From Epinephelus fuscoguttatus (lineage: Eukaryota; Chordata; Actinopteri; Perciformes; Serranidae): 64,000 bases of DNA. The notes under the pieces are model-generated. The model did no database searches. It was not told the DNA's origin and saw nothing but the letters and a program-made list of their open reading frames with translations. Below, one piece after another: positions 1 to 11,448 of the stretch. The position numbers were made by a program, and so were the translations under genes. The first letter of the stretch is position 1; each line of letters begins with the position of its first letter. Location: contig NC_064761.1 in the NCBI RefSeq assembly GCF_011397635.1, positions 36,172,143 to 36,236,142 of the forward strand, written 5' to 3'.

Positions 1-696
1 AGTTATCCCCGGTCATCTTTCACGACACGTGTGATGTCATCGGGTTATTCTTGTCCTATTTTTATTACTTTTACTATTATTTGAGTCACTGTGACTGTTC
101 ATGTGCCAGCAGAAATGTTGTTGTAGTAACGTAAAAAGTGCCACCACAGTCCACAATAAGTTCCTACAAATGTTTCACAATAAAAGCCTATTTAGAAAAT
201 GGAGGGATTCTCTCAGCAGAGGATATAAGGGGCTTTTAATTTGAAACACATTCAGGAAGTGTCAAGTTTGAAATGACAGCGCCTTGCATTAACTTTATCA
301 AGACAATGGGAACGGATAAAAAGTAAAAATATAAAGATACAGAGGGATTAATAAATAACGGTCCTTTTATAATGCAGTCTGTTTCAAATGAAGCTGTTAG
401 CCTCTGCAGTTGTGGTGAGTAAAAGCCCCGCCACTGTTTTTTAATTTTCTTACTTTAACTCATCTGACGAAAATTCTTGTATTTTTTTAATGTCACAATA
501 TATATTGCAAAAAACAAAACAAAATAAAAACAATCGCAATGTCAGTTTTTTCCAGTGTCGTGCAGCCCTACTAGATACCCCAAATATGTTAACAGTTCAA
601 GCTTCTGGTGTTGTAATGTTTCACCGTAACTTTGTTTTCATCTTTTTCGCTGCTCATCTCTGTGAAATGCTAGGTTATATACCACTGGTCTGGCAG
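1..696 (+). other. Intron of the gelsolin-family gene; no exon seen
   Basis: AT-rich sequence upstream of the first recognisable exon. The preceding exon of the family (end of segment G2a, a Trp-Cys-Gly motif) should end in phase 2, and no such exon with a GT donor is present here. This stretch is therefore read as intron, with the gene's 5' end outside the window. Confidence 0.6.
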
Positions 697-3600
697 TGAG
701 AGCAATTTCTTTGAGTGCTTAAAAGCCACTGAGGTGGCCAAGGATATCCGTGACAACGAGAGACATGGGCGTGCCACCATTGAGATGATTGAAGAAGGCA
801 GTGAGCCAGAAGCTGTCATTGAGGTGAGCTTTTTTTCTAACTTTAAAACGTGAACAGCTTTATTCAGGACACCACTGGCTTTGGCTGCTCCGAAGGATGT
901 AAATGAAATGTTGCAATCTGTGTGCATGTCTTTATTTATAGGTGCTTGGACCCAAGCCTGATCTCCCATCGTGTGAGGATGAGAAAAAGGCAGGCATTTA
1001 ATGAATTACTGTGGACAAATGTTACATTATCTAAAGGATTCAGATGATAAATGTAAATGTGTTGATCATCTCTCCACTTTCTAGTGTGATGAAACTGCTG
1101 ATAGAAAGAACAAAAAGACGGCAACTCTCTATTTGGTAAATATGTGCAAATATTAAGGTTTTAAATTAATTACTGTAGATAAATGTCTCAGTATGCAAAG
1201 GATTGAGATGATAATGATGATAATCATCTCTCTACTTTCTAGATTTCTGATGCTGCTGGCTCCATGAAGACAACTGAGGTGGCTAAGGAAACCCCTTTCA
1301 AACAAGACATGCTCTCTCAAAATGAATGCTACATCTTGTACAATGAAGGAGACAAAAACCTATTTGTCTGGAAAGGTATTACACCATGACATCTATCCAT
1401 TTCTGCAACCTCTTCTTAGCTGCATACACCCTATGTTTATCAGTGCTCAGCTGGCTTATTGCTTATTGTTGTTAGTCAGCACAAATGGGAAAATGTGTAA
1501 ATTTGACCAAAGTTTGTAGTCTCTAACCACTGTAGCACTCCCCAAACTGCAGGTAAGGATGCAAATGCAGATGAGCGCAAAGAAGCACTGAATAGGGCAA
1601 ACAAATTCATCAAAGACAACAACTGCGACCCACATACTAAGGTAATGAGGCCATGTAGTGAAAGTCTGACACCAGAGCTTCGTTCTTTCTAGCTTGTTTT
1701 TCTGTTTATGAATATGCTCACTCCTCTTTCTGACACAAACAGATCCAGATTATGCCAGCAGGGGCTGAGACCTCCATTTTTAAACAGTTTTTCTTCAACT
1801 GGTTGGACAAAGATGAGACCACTGGCCCAAGTGAGGCCTACGTGGAGAATAGAATCGCGAAGGTGGAGCAGATTCCCTTCGACGCCTCCAAACTCCACAG
1901 CAACAAATGCATGGCTGCCCAGCACCGTATGGTGGATGATGGCTCTGGGAAAACGGAGGTATGCTTCACTAGCCTGACAAAGCTCATGTTGTATTTTCAT
2001 CTCCTCAGATATCAACATGTATGTGTGACAATTGTGGCTGTCTGTAGATTTGGCGTGTGGAAGGAGGTGACAAAAAACCTGTGGATAAATCCACGTATGG
2101 ACAGTTCTTTGGAGGTGACTGTTACCTTGTGCTGTATACCTACAAAGATGGAGGCAGAGAGAAGTTTATCATCTACACCTGGTGAGTGCAACCTTCAAAT
2201 CAATTTGTTATCCAGGAGCTTCACTGACAGTTGATTGAACCAGTGTACCTCTTCTTTGTGAATATAAACACTGATTTAGCTTGAATGAGTTAAGAAAAAG
2301 ATGGCACGGTTGTCTGGTGGTTAGCACTGTCGCCTCACAGCAAGAGGGTTCCTGGTTCGATCCCGGTTGTGGGAGCCCTTCTGTGTGGAGTTTGCATGTT
2401 CTCCCCATGTCAGCGTGGGTTTTCTCCGGGTACTCCGGCTTCCTCCCACAGTCCAAAGACATGCAGATTGGGGACAGGTTAATTGGTAACTCTAAATTGT
2501 CCGTAGGTGTGAATGTGAGTGTGAATGGTTGTCTGTCTCTATGTGTCAGCCCTGTGATAGTCTGGTGACCTGTCATGGGTGTGCCCTGCCTCTCGCCCAA
2601 TGTCAGCTGGGATAGGCTCCAGCCCCCCCGCGACCCTCAAGAGGATAAGCAGTTAGACAATGGATGGAGTTAAGAATACATTTTGGCTTTCCTGTCTTCA
2701 GGCAAGGGCAGAAGTGCTCTAAGGATGAACTGGGTGCTTCAGCCATTCTCACCATCCAACTGGACGATTCCATGGGAGGAAAAGCTACCCAGGTAAGATA
2801 TTTACTGTGAAAACAAGCTATGATGTCACTCAGGTTTTTCTTGATAGGAATAGTTGGAAATCAAAGTACGCTTACTTGGTGAGAGATGATGATAAGATCA
2901 ATACAAGTCTCATATCTGTGCTTTAAAGTTAGATGTGGGGACAGCTACCAGTTAGCTTTGCATAAAGACTGGAAACAGAGGGAAACAGCTAATCTGGTGT
3001 TAATTAGTGATCTTAGGGGGTGCCGGCAGGTTGATCTTGTTATCTTTGGACAGCATTGTTGGATTACTGAACATGCCTATTGGGCACAGCCCCAGGGCCC
3101 CAAAGTGTAAAGGGCCCCCTTGGCCTTTACCTGTAAAATGTCAATCAAATTAACACACACTGACCAGGAAGAGACACAAAAAGACCAAGAAAAGATGCAA
3201 AACAAACACTGAGAGACACAAAATGACTCAAGGGAGACTCCAAATGACCAAAAAAGACACAAAATGGCCATAAAGAGACAGAAAATGATCTTAAAGGGAG
3301 ACATAAAATTACCTCAAAGAGACACAAAAGTACATACAAAAGGGGCAAAATGACCAAAAAGAGACAGAAAATGACCTTAAAGAGATTTAAAAAAAACAAA
3401 CAAAAAACCCTAAAACATCCATAAAGTTACCTCTTACAAGTAGACACAAAATAACTACACGTGGGGCAAAACAACAAAAAAGAGACACTGATCTCAAAGA
3501 GACACAAAATAACTACAAAAAGGGGCAAAACAACATGCCTACCAGGCACAGGCACAGGTAAGATGTACTGACCACAAAGAGACACAGTAAGACCACAAAG

Positions 3601-6600
3601 ACAAAACAACCACAAAGAGACACAAAATGACTACAGAGGGACACAAAACAACCACAAAGAGATATGAAATGACTAAAGAAAACTCAAAATTACCTAAAAC
3701 CCACAAATTTGTCTTCAAAAAGACACAAAATAACCACAAAAAGCAGCAAAACAACCAAAAATAGTCACAAAGCGACCCAAGAAAGAAACAAGAGGATCTC
3801 AAAGAGACACAAAGTGACTACAGAAAGACACAAAATGACCAAAAAGAGACACAAAACGACTACAAAGAGACAGAAAATGACCAAAGAAGATTCAAAATGA
3901 TCTTAAAGAGACATAAAATCACTACACAATGGGGCAAAACAACCAAAAAGAGATATGAAATGATTTCAGAAAACTCAAAAAAACACCCACAAACTGATCT
4001 TGTAGAGACACGAAATAAGTACAAAAAGTGGCAAAACAACCAAAAAGAGTCACAAAACGACCCAAGAAAGAAACATGAGGACCTCAAAGAGACACAAAAG
4101 ACCTCAAAGAGACACAAAAGACCAAAAAGAGACATAAAAGACCTCAAAGAGATACAAGAGGATCTCAAAGAGACAGAAAATGATGATTATGATTTTTATG
4201 ATTAAATTAAACTACACAATGGGCCAAAAAGAGATATGAAATGATTTCAGAAAACTCAAAATTACCTAAAACCCACAAATTGATCTTGTAGAGACACGAA
4301 ATAAGTACAAAAAGCGGCAAAACAACCAAAAAGAGTCACAAAACAACCCAAGAAAGAAACATGAGGACCTCAAAGAGACAAAACACCAAAAAGGGACACA
4401 AAAGACCTCAAAGAGACACGAAAGTCCTCAAAGAGATACAAAAGACCAAAAAGAGACACAAAAGACCTCAAAGAGATACAAAAGACAAAAAAGGGACACA
4501 AAAGACCAAAAAGAGACACAAAGGACCAAAAAAAGGGACACAAAAGACCTCAAAGAGACACAAAAGACCAAAAAGAGACACAAAAGACCTCAAAGAAATA
4601 CAAAATAAATACAGAAAATGGCTTCAACAAAAAAGCTGTGGCTAAATCACCACAAAGTGTGTTTCCAGTCTTATGTGGGAGTGAGAGGGTGGGGCCTTTC
4701 TGTGCCCAGGGGCCCATTGTCTCATAATCCACACATGTTGAACAGAGCCTGGCTGTTTCCCCAGTTTCCAGTTTATATGCTATACAGAGCTAATTGGCTG
4801 CTGGCTGTAGCTTCACATTGAGCAGACAGACATGAGAGTGGTATTGATCTTCTCATCTAACTCTCAGCAAGAAAGCAAGTAAACATGTTTCCCAGAATAT
4901 CAAAATACTTCTTTAATGACTTACTCCTGCCATTTAAGCACAGGGTGAGTCTTATCACCCCTGTCCTCATTATACATGTAGGCTGAGCTACTGCTTTGTC
5001 TTGGCAGGTTTGTGTCCCTCAGGGTCAAGAACCACCTCATCTTGTGAGTATGTTTAAGGACCCTTTGATCGTTTACCTGGGTGGGACAGGCCGCCACGAC
5101 CAAGAGAGCAAGCCCAACAGCACACGTCTCTTCCACATCCGCCAGAGCTCCAACAAAAGCACACGGGCTGTTGAGGTCAGCCTTGTTTATTACATTGGAC
5201 GTGCATGAATGTATTGCTCTATAATGAGCGATTCACACCATTGTCTCGATCTTTGTGTCTCACTCACCCAGGTGGAGCCCAAAGCCTCCTCTCTGAACAC
5301 TAACGATGCGTTTGTGCTGAAGGAGGGTAATTCTGTGTACATATGGAAGGGAAAGGGAGCAACTCAGGAAGAGATGACTGCAGCTAACTATGTTGTCAGC
5401 GTGCTTGCAAAAGGCAAGACAGCAAAAGTGGTGGAGGAGACTGAAGAGCCAGGTGAGTGCTGAAAAAGGAGCTTTGATCTCTGCTGAATAGCAGTGTAAA
5501 ACATTCCCTGTGAAAATCTATGGTTTTCTCCTCACTGCCAGATGATTTCTGGAAAGCACTGGGTGGAAAGGCAGAATACCAGACCTCCAAGACTCTGCAG
5601 AAGACTGTAAAGCCTCCACGACTGTTTGGCTGTTCAAACAAGACTGGCAACCTGATCGTAAGTATTTAGAGCCCTCTTCCTGCACAAAATCACCACTTAC
5701 ACCCGTTTTTTTTCTTTTTTTTTTAATATAACGATAAAGGTTGCAATCGGCATTCACACGTGGGTCAGATAACTCTGCAGTAGTCTTGTGTATCTATCAG
5801 CTCCAGCTGCGATCAGCTTTGACGGAAACACAACACCCAGGCGAACCAGCCAACGTGATGCAAAGACAGGTCACCACAAAATACCGTTCGTCTCCAAGCA
5901 GCACTTGAGCATCATTCCAAATTCAGTTTGAGAGAGAGTATAAAAGGTGGCCGGACGCTGTTATTGTTTGACAGCGCACAGGGGCGTCAGGGGGAAATGC
6001 AGCCAGGCAACAATGAAAGTTAAGACGGTGGAAGTCCAACTAGGGCAGGTAGGAGGGGTAGTGGATGGGTCCAACAACCATCGGCTTTCAGTGGTTGGTC
6101 AGTGTTCGCCAAACCCTGTTCTTTTTTCCTGAACCCAACCACATATGTGTGCTGGCTAAACGTAAGCACGTGTTTGTTGCTGAAGGGAAAAGAACGTTAA
6201 TTTGTAGTGTTGTGCGTGCTTTTATTTTGAAAGAGACTATATGCAAACTGTACATTTCCTGTGAAAATGTGTATTTCGAAAAATGACAATGCATGTAACA
6301 GGCAGAACTTGACAAGGTGTCTTGGAAGTTCAACAACATCGTACCTCAACGTGGAAAGTCCATGACCAAATGTCGACATGTGAAGTGGTCGGAGTGAGAA
6401 CGTGTTGTTGCTGCAGAGCCGTGTACACAGTTGTGGTCTACCGTCAGTGGGAAAGAAGTTTATTGCCTATTTCTAATGGGTTTTCCCTTTATTTAAAAAA
6501 CCTGTGTACAACCTGTGTACTGTGGAAAATGGGTATATGTTTTCATCCAAGCGACTGTTTTTTAAAGAGCGACTTTGTAAACATGTAGTTTTCAATCTTT

Positions 6601-7073
6601 AGGCAGAAGAGGTGCCTTGTGATTTCACACAGCTTGATCTGGCACCGGATGATGTCATGATTCTTGACATCTGGGATGAGGTATGCTGCCTTCACTTCCA
6701 CTTCTTGTAGATGCCATTTTTATTGCTGCCTTATCCTTAAATTCTTTTGGTCATGTCTCCCACCAGGTCTTTATTTGGGTTGGAAAAGATGCCAATGAGA
6801 CAGAGAAAGCAGGAGTAACCAAGATTGGTGAGACAAACAGAGCTGTTAGAGATAAAGGGAAATTATGTACAAGACTTTGTTCACAATATTTTTTTCTTTT
6901 CAGCCCAAGACTATCTGGAATCTGACCCCTCTGGCCGTTGTCACGTCCCCATCGCTACCATTAAGCAGGGGGAAGAGCCAGTGACCTTCACCGGCTGGTT
7001 TCACGCCTGGGACCCCGACATGTGGAGCAGATTTGAGGAAGATGACTATCTCCAAAAGTGTTGCAAAAAGTAA
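697..7073 (+). CDS. scinl: Gelsolin/scinderin-like actin-severing protein, 3' portion (14 exons)
   Basis: Calcium-dependent actin severing/capping protein of the gelsolin family, cytoplasmic. Exons: 697-823, 942-989, 1085-1135, 1243-1375, 1553-1641, 1743-1958, 2048-2181, 2702-2792, 5008-5175, 5272-5452, 5542-5657, 6603-6680, 6767-6827, 6904-7073. All phases join; 553 residues plus a split codon are visible. Family marks seen are the G2 core ([18 protein letters not shown]), [15 protein letters not shown]-type [32 protein letters not shown], the G5 repeat [33 protein letters not shown] and the G6 end [13 protein letters not shown]. There is no villin headpiece. G1 and the start of G2 are missing upstream (about 165 residues by family length). 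The intron after 989 has a GC donor. Wording is closest to the fish scinderin-like (C/L-gelsolin) group; I cannot separate a from b paralogues, and plain scin or gsn remains possible. Confidence 0.9.
2301..2668 (+). repeat. tRNA-like fish SINE-type interspersed repeat
   Basis: Lies in the intron between exons 2048-2181 and 2702-2792. The head carries tRNA-like promoter boxes (TGGTGGTTAGCAC near 2315; B-box GGTTCGATCCC at 2354-2364). It is followed by the widespread fish body (tactccggcttcctcccaca; gggataggctccagc) and ends near an ATGGATGGA tail. Orientation is sense to the host gene. Confidence 0.7.
2845..4905. mobile_element. Foldback transposon with long inverted arms around a minisatellite
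   Basis: The left arm (about 2845-3115) and right arm (about 4655-4905) are imperfect inverted copies. Shared words include GATAAGATCAATAC with its reverse complement near 4845, AAACTGGAAAC-type words, and GGGCACAGCCCC opposite a GGGGC...GTGCCC stretch. The core is a purine-rich tandem array. It fills the gelsolin intron 2793-5007. No transposase is seen, so it is non-autonomous. Confidence 0.75.
3165..4615. repeat. Degenerate minisatellite, unit about 18-21 bp (AAAGAGACACAAAATGACC)
   Basis: Dozens of variants of CAAAGAGACACAAAATGACC run for about 1.4 kb. The + strand reads open for long stretches as Lys/Arg/Thr-rich peptide (for example [14 protein letters not shown]), and the - strand as Phe/Cys/Leu-rich peptide. 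These open frames are products of the repeat, not genes. A more homogeneous sub-array (unit with AAAGACC) is at 4080-4600. Confidence 0.9.
5956..6410 (+). repeat. Interspersed repeat family A, copy 1
   Basis: In the gelsolin intron 5658-6602. It aligns with 12030-12527 in the same orientation over about 450 bp. Shared words are GCGTCAGGGGGAAAT / GTGTCAGGGGGAAAT, AATGAAAGTTAAG, CCAAACCCTGTTCTTTTT, TTTATTTTGAAAGAGACT, GACAATGCATGTAACAGG and GTGGAAAGTCCATGACCAA. A TATAAAAGG word lies just upstream (5940-5948), so an LTR origin is possible but unproven. Confidence 0.75.
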
Positions 7074-8095
7074 AGTGCTGTAAAACACAAAGCAGCAGTA
7101 TCTGCAGAGATGTATTTCTTAATGTGAACCATTGGACTTTAAAGAATAATCAACCTGTAAGATTTTGTGAGTTTGGAATTGTAAAGTTCTGTCTGGGTGG
7201 ATGGCAGCATGGAGATCACATCTCATGCTGCAGTTCTGATGTTCTTAGCATCTCAAAAGTTTTTTGTTTTTGTTTTTTTAAAAATATCTCAAAGTTTTAA
7301 AGCAATTTGAGTTGCGACAAAAATACAGTCTTGTGATTCCACACTCACAGTAGGCCTATATAAAATATATTCGATCAAACTTTTGCTGGGAAAGCTTTCT
7401 TCGCAGCTTGTTTTCATTCTGTCTTATGCACTGAAATGATAAACTGTTTATGATCCAGCAAAAACCCACGATGCACTAGTTCTCCCAAGTTCAGTGTGGC
7501 TTTAAAGGGATAGTTAAGATTTGTTTGAAGTGGGGTTGTATAGGGTACTTATCCGTAAACAGTATATTACAAACACTAAATGTCAGTCGACACACCCCGC
7601 CAGTTTGGAGAAGCAGGCAGGAGTACGACATGGAGGCTAGGCAATCTACTGTTGTGAAGTGTGTGAATTCACCAAAGTCACATAAAAACACAAACTAACT
7701 GACTGATTGCAGCAGCGGCAGACCAGCATCACCCGTGGTCAGCGAGGTCACATGAGCCTGGTGGCTTTGAGGAGAGCATAGATGGGGAATTGAAGCCATT
7801 AACAGCTTCCATGTTGGAACCGGCTGTCATCATCGGCTATTTTTTATCTTGTGTGCACAAGTTAATTATCTGCGAGATAATAGGCTAACTTGTGGACAGA
7901 AGATAAGTAACTTTCCCCACTAGTGAACATGACAAAAAAAGGGGGCTCCATAGATAGCAGTGTCAAAAATGTATTTCTGTTTTCAACAAAACGAATGTAT
8001 GGCCTATTTTTATGGAACGTTTCCCTTTCTACAGCCCAGTTTGCAAAGACAAACTTTGATTGAGAAATTTCAATAAAAATATGACCTCATCTGAA
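7074..8095 (+). terminator. 3' UTR and poly(A) signal of the gelsolin-like gene
   Basis: Non-coding sequence follows the TAA at 7071-7073. AATAAA at 8072-8077 is the best poly(A) signal, giving a 3' UTR of about 1 kb. Part of it (7503-8000) is repeat-derived. Confidence 0.6.
7503..8000. repeat. Fragment of a TTTAAAGGGATAGTT-type fish repeat in the 3' UTR
   Basis: It begins with TTTAAAGGGATAGTTAAGAT and continues with the common fish body (GTTTGGAGAAGCAGGCAGGA; CATCACCCGTGGTCAGCG). I do not see the matching inverted end, so the copy looks truncated. Confidence 0.5.
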
Positions 8096-8257
8096 CATTC
8101 TCTTCTGACTGCAATTCTTTATTCAAACAAGAACATGTGCTTTTTTCCCGTCAAGTCTTTGAGTCAAGTCTTCACGATTCACTGCGACAATAAACTTGTT
8201 ATCATCAGCCTAAATCCTCACTAGGCATTAGCACCATGCGTAGGCTGTGCTTGATGG

Positions 8258-8330
8258 TAATCTTCAGCCCATGTGCACAAGGTTTCTGCTGAGTTGCAGA
8301 CCTGTGGATTAAGAAGCGGGCTTTAAAAGG
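8258..8330 (+). promoter_or_regulatory. Putative rdh8 promoter: CRX/OTX-type motifs and TATA-like box
   Basis: CTTTAAAAGG (TTTAAAA at 8322-8328) sits about 90 bp before the start codon, at the right distance for a TATA element. GGATTA at 8306-8311 matches the CRX/OTX homeobox site and TAATCT at 8258-8263 is a second CRX-like site. CRX sites are typical of photoreceptor genes, which fits rdh8. The assignment rests on motif and position only. Confidence 0.45.
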
Positions 8331-8416
8331 GCCCTCCGCTCACCCATTACCTCCCCTCTTTTGTTCTCCTTCATTCTCTGCTGCTGGAGCTGCAAGACAA
8401 ACACTAACCAGGCACA

Positions 8417-11412
8417 ATGGCCCAGAAGGTGGTACTCATCACAGGCTGCTCCTCTGGGATCGGCCTCGCCTTGGCTGCCCGCATCGCAAAAGATGAGAAG
8501 AAAAGGTTCATGGGTAAAACTGCAACATTGTTAATTTAGTTTAGTTTTACGATGTCTGTGTTGCACATACATCAGGCTGTTGAGAAATTTGAATGGAAGA
8601 ATGGAAATTTAACAGCAGAGACTGTATGAAAATTACGAAAGGGGTTAAAATAGTAAGTTTAAAACAGTACACCACTTTAATTTCTTTATGCACCTTGGTT
8701 TTTATTATTAGCTGCATTAATTCAACACTGTGGTATTATTTTTAGATATGATAGAAGAGGGTTTTACAGTGTTTTCTAAGAAAGCTGAGGGTCCAGTTTC
8801 ATTAAAGGTGGGGAAGGCTTTTCCCCAAACCAATGAGTGTCGCACAGTCCCTTATTTAAACTAAAGTTTGATGAGTAATAATGGTGAATATCAAATACTG
8901 TGGCAATACAAGTGACCAGTTTGCTTTTAGAGACTAGTCATTCAAAGTTATGTGCCTACAGTTGTTTTACAAATATAAGAATACATGCTCAGATAACCTT
9001 TCATTTGGCAAGAAACTTGTTATAATTCTATTATAAATGTATTCACCCAAATCACAAAAGGAAACCATATTTTCTCAGCAGTGCAGATTGCTTTGTTTTC
9101 GGCTGCAAAGTTTTGAGTTTTTTGCCTCCGAGAGTCGTGCCAGTGCACGTCTCTTTCCAGGAACTGCTTTTATGGATGAAATAGTCACAATACCTGTAGA
9201 TTATATTTCTATTTTTGGTACTATATTGTATCTTACTGATTATTTTATAGACAGTTTTAAATCTTTGTCTTATTGTTTTATTGAATATTTGGGTGAGATA
9301 ACTTATAACCCTTTAAGGAGTTTTTCATCTCACCTGCACAATCTGTTTTTTGCTGTTGTTGATGTTTTTATACCAATTGTTTTAAAACTGTGCAAATAAA
9401 TAATACAAAATTATTCTGAACAACTGGAACACTGTTTTTGCAGAGGATGTTGCTGTTGAGTTCAGCTGCTCATTTTTAAATGCTGTGAACATCATAAACA
9501 AAACCATATTACCGCCATTGTTTTGGTATGGCAGCAGACATTTAGAGACAAAATCCGAGAAATTAAAATCAAAGTGATATGCACAACCCAACTGCCAGAG
9601 AAAAATGGTATTGTACGTTTATGCAAATCACAGATATGTTTCATTTGTATGTTATTATGTAGCAGATATGTTTAAATGTTACATGTTTTTTCAACATCAC
9701 TGTGGTCGATGTGTGGTTTGGGTTAGGCATAAAAACCACTTGGTAAAAAAGGGGGAAAAAAATCATGATTTGAGCTTAAGATATCACTGTCTGTGGCTCC
9801 ATCTATAATGTCGTGCTAAAAATACAAACGCTTTTCGTGGCACTATCCCGGCAGGGAAAGCAGCAATGTCTTGGTTAAGAAATAACACATTTGGTGGCAC
9901 TATCTTGGCTGGAAGCGCAGCAATGACTTGTTGGAAAAAAAACCCAACAAAACAACAATTTCATGACACTATTCTGGATAGAAATGCAATAATGTCTGTA
10001 GAAAGCAATTGCTTTTCTTGTCATTATCTTGGCCAGCACACAATAATGAATGACTTGTTAATTAAAAAAAACCCAACAACACTTTTTGATCTATCCAGTG
10101 CTACCATGGGTAAGTTTAAAAACATGTTGCTTATATTTGATGGTTGGTGCACTCGCCCTTTTTGCCTCTGTTCAAAGCCAGATTAGGTCTTTAACTTTAA
10201 TTCTGCGCTTAAGTTCTCAGTTAGTTTCCTTTGTTGCAGTCTATGCCACCATGAGGAACCTCAGTAAGGCTGAGCCGCTGGTTGAGGCTGCAGGTCGGAC
10301 GTTGGGCAGGACTTTGGAAATCAAACAGTTGGATGTATGTGACGAAGTCTCTATCAAAGCCTGTGTGGACAGCCTGCCTGAGCGCAGGGTGGACATTCTC
10401 AGTAAGTTCTTTGGTTCAATGCAGTCAGAAAAAAACGTGATATGTATATTCTTCCAAGGCATAGTACTCTACATGATTGAATAATATTTCTTCCTCTCAC
10501 AGTAAGTAATGCTGGGATGGGTCTGATTGGACCCATTGAGTGTCAGTCTATTGATGAGATGAAGACCGTCATGGACACCAACTTCTTTGGGCTTGTGCGG
10601 TTGCTGAAGGAAATCCTACCTGACATGAAGAGGAGGAAAAAAGGCCATATTGTGGTCATTAGTAGCGTCATGGGCATTCAGGGTGAGGACAGTTACACCT
10701 GTTTAACATGAAAACATATCTTCATGGTGACAAAAGACTAACAGTCACAGTGTCTTGCTCTTTTTTTCAGGAATTCTATTCAATGACGTCTATGCAGCAT
10801 CCAAGTTTGCAGTGGAAGGCTTCTGTGAAAGCCTAGCAGTGCAAGCCCTGAGGTTTCAACTCAAGTAAGATGCTTTTATGCTGCTTCTGCAGAACACACA
10901 GACTACTGCACTTTTTGCTCTTTACTTTCGGTACTGGAATTCAAATGGTGCTCACAAAGCTTAGATCATTCAGGGAAACAACATTCCTCTTCAGAACGAA
11001 CATGAAAATGCCTGCACACCAGTAGTTATCTGTTTGCAACATCTGCACACTCGCATCGCACAACTAGACCCACCATTGTCACACCAATGAGAGGAAAGTA
11101 TGCCAGCTTAAGTGTGTCATGCCAAAAACATCCACAGTACACCCTGGCCTGCAGGGCAAGTCCTAACAGCATCATTCAGTACCTGAATCCTGAAGGAAAT
11201 ATGTCTGCAAGGCGGTTTCAGATAAAAACAGTACATTAAAGTATAGCACTGTAGCACTCAGTTACCTTTTACTCTCATGCTCTACTCTGCTCTTCATCTT
11301 CTTACTGGGAGGCATATAATTCTGTTTTTAACAGGGGCGTTTCTAGACTTTGAGGACATGGGGGGCTTAACCCAGTCCTTTGTAGGAGGGTTCAGGGGGA
11401 TCCTCCCAAGTG

Positions 11413-11448
<36 letters not shown>

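Noticed and set aside
360-420. Possible upstream gelsolin exon ending at TTGTG|GTGAGT
   Set aside because: The donor is good, but the frame needed to join the exon at 697 (phase 2) has stops, and no reading gives the expected family sequence.
3709-4645. Long Lys/Arg-rich open frames as a gene
   Set aside because: They follow the minisatellite unit, change frame with unit length and have no splice context or family.
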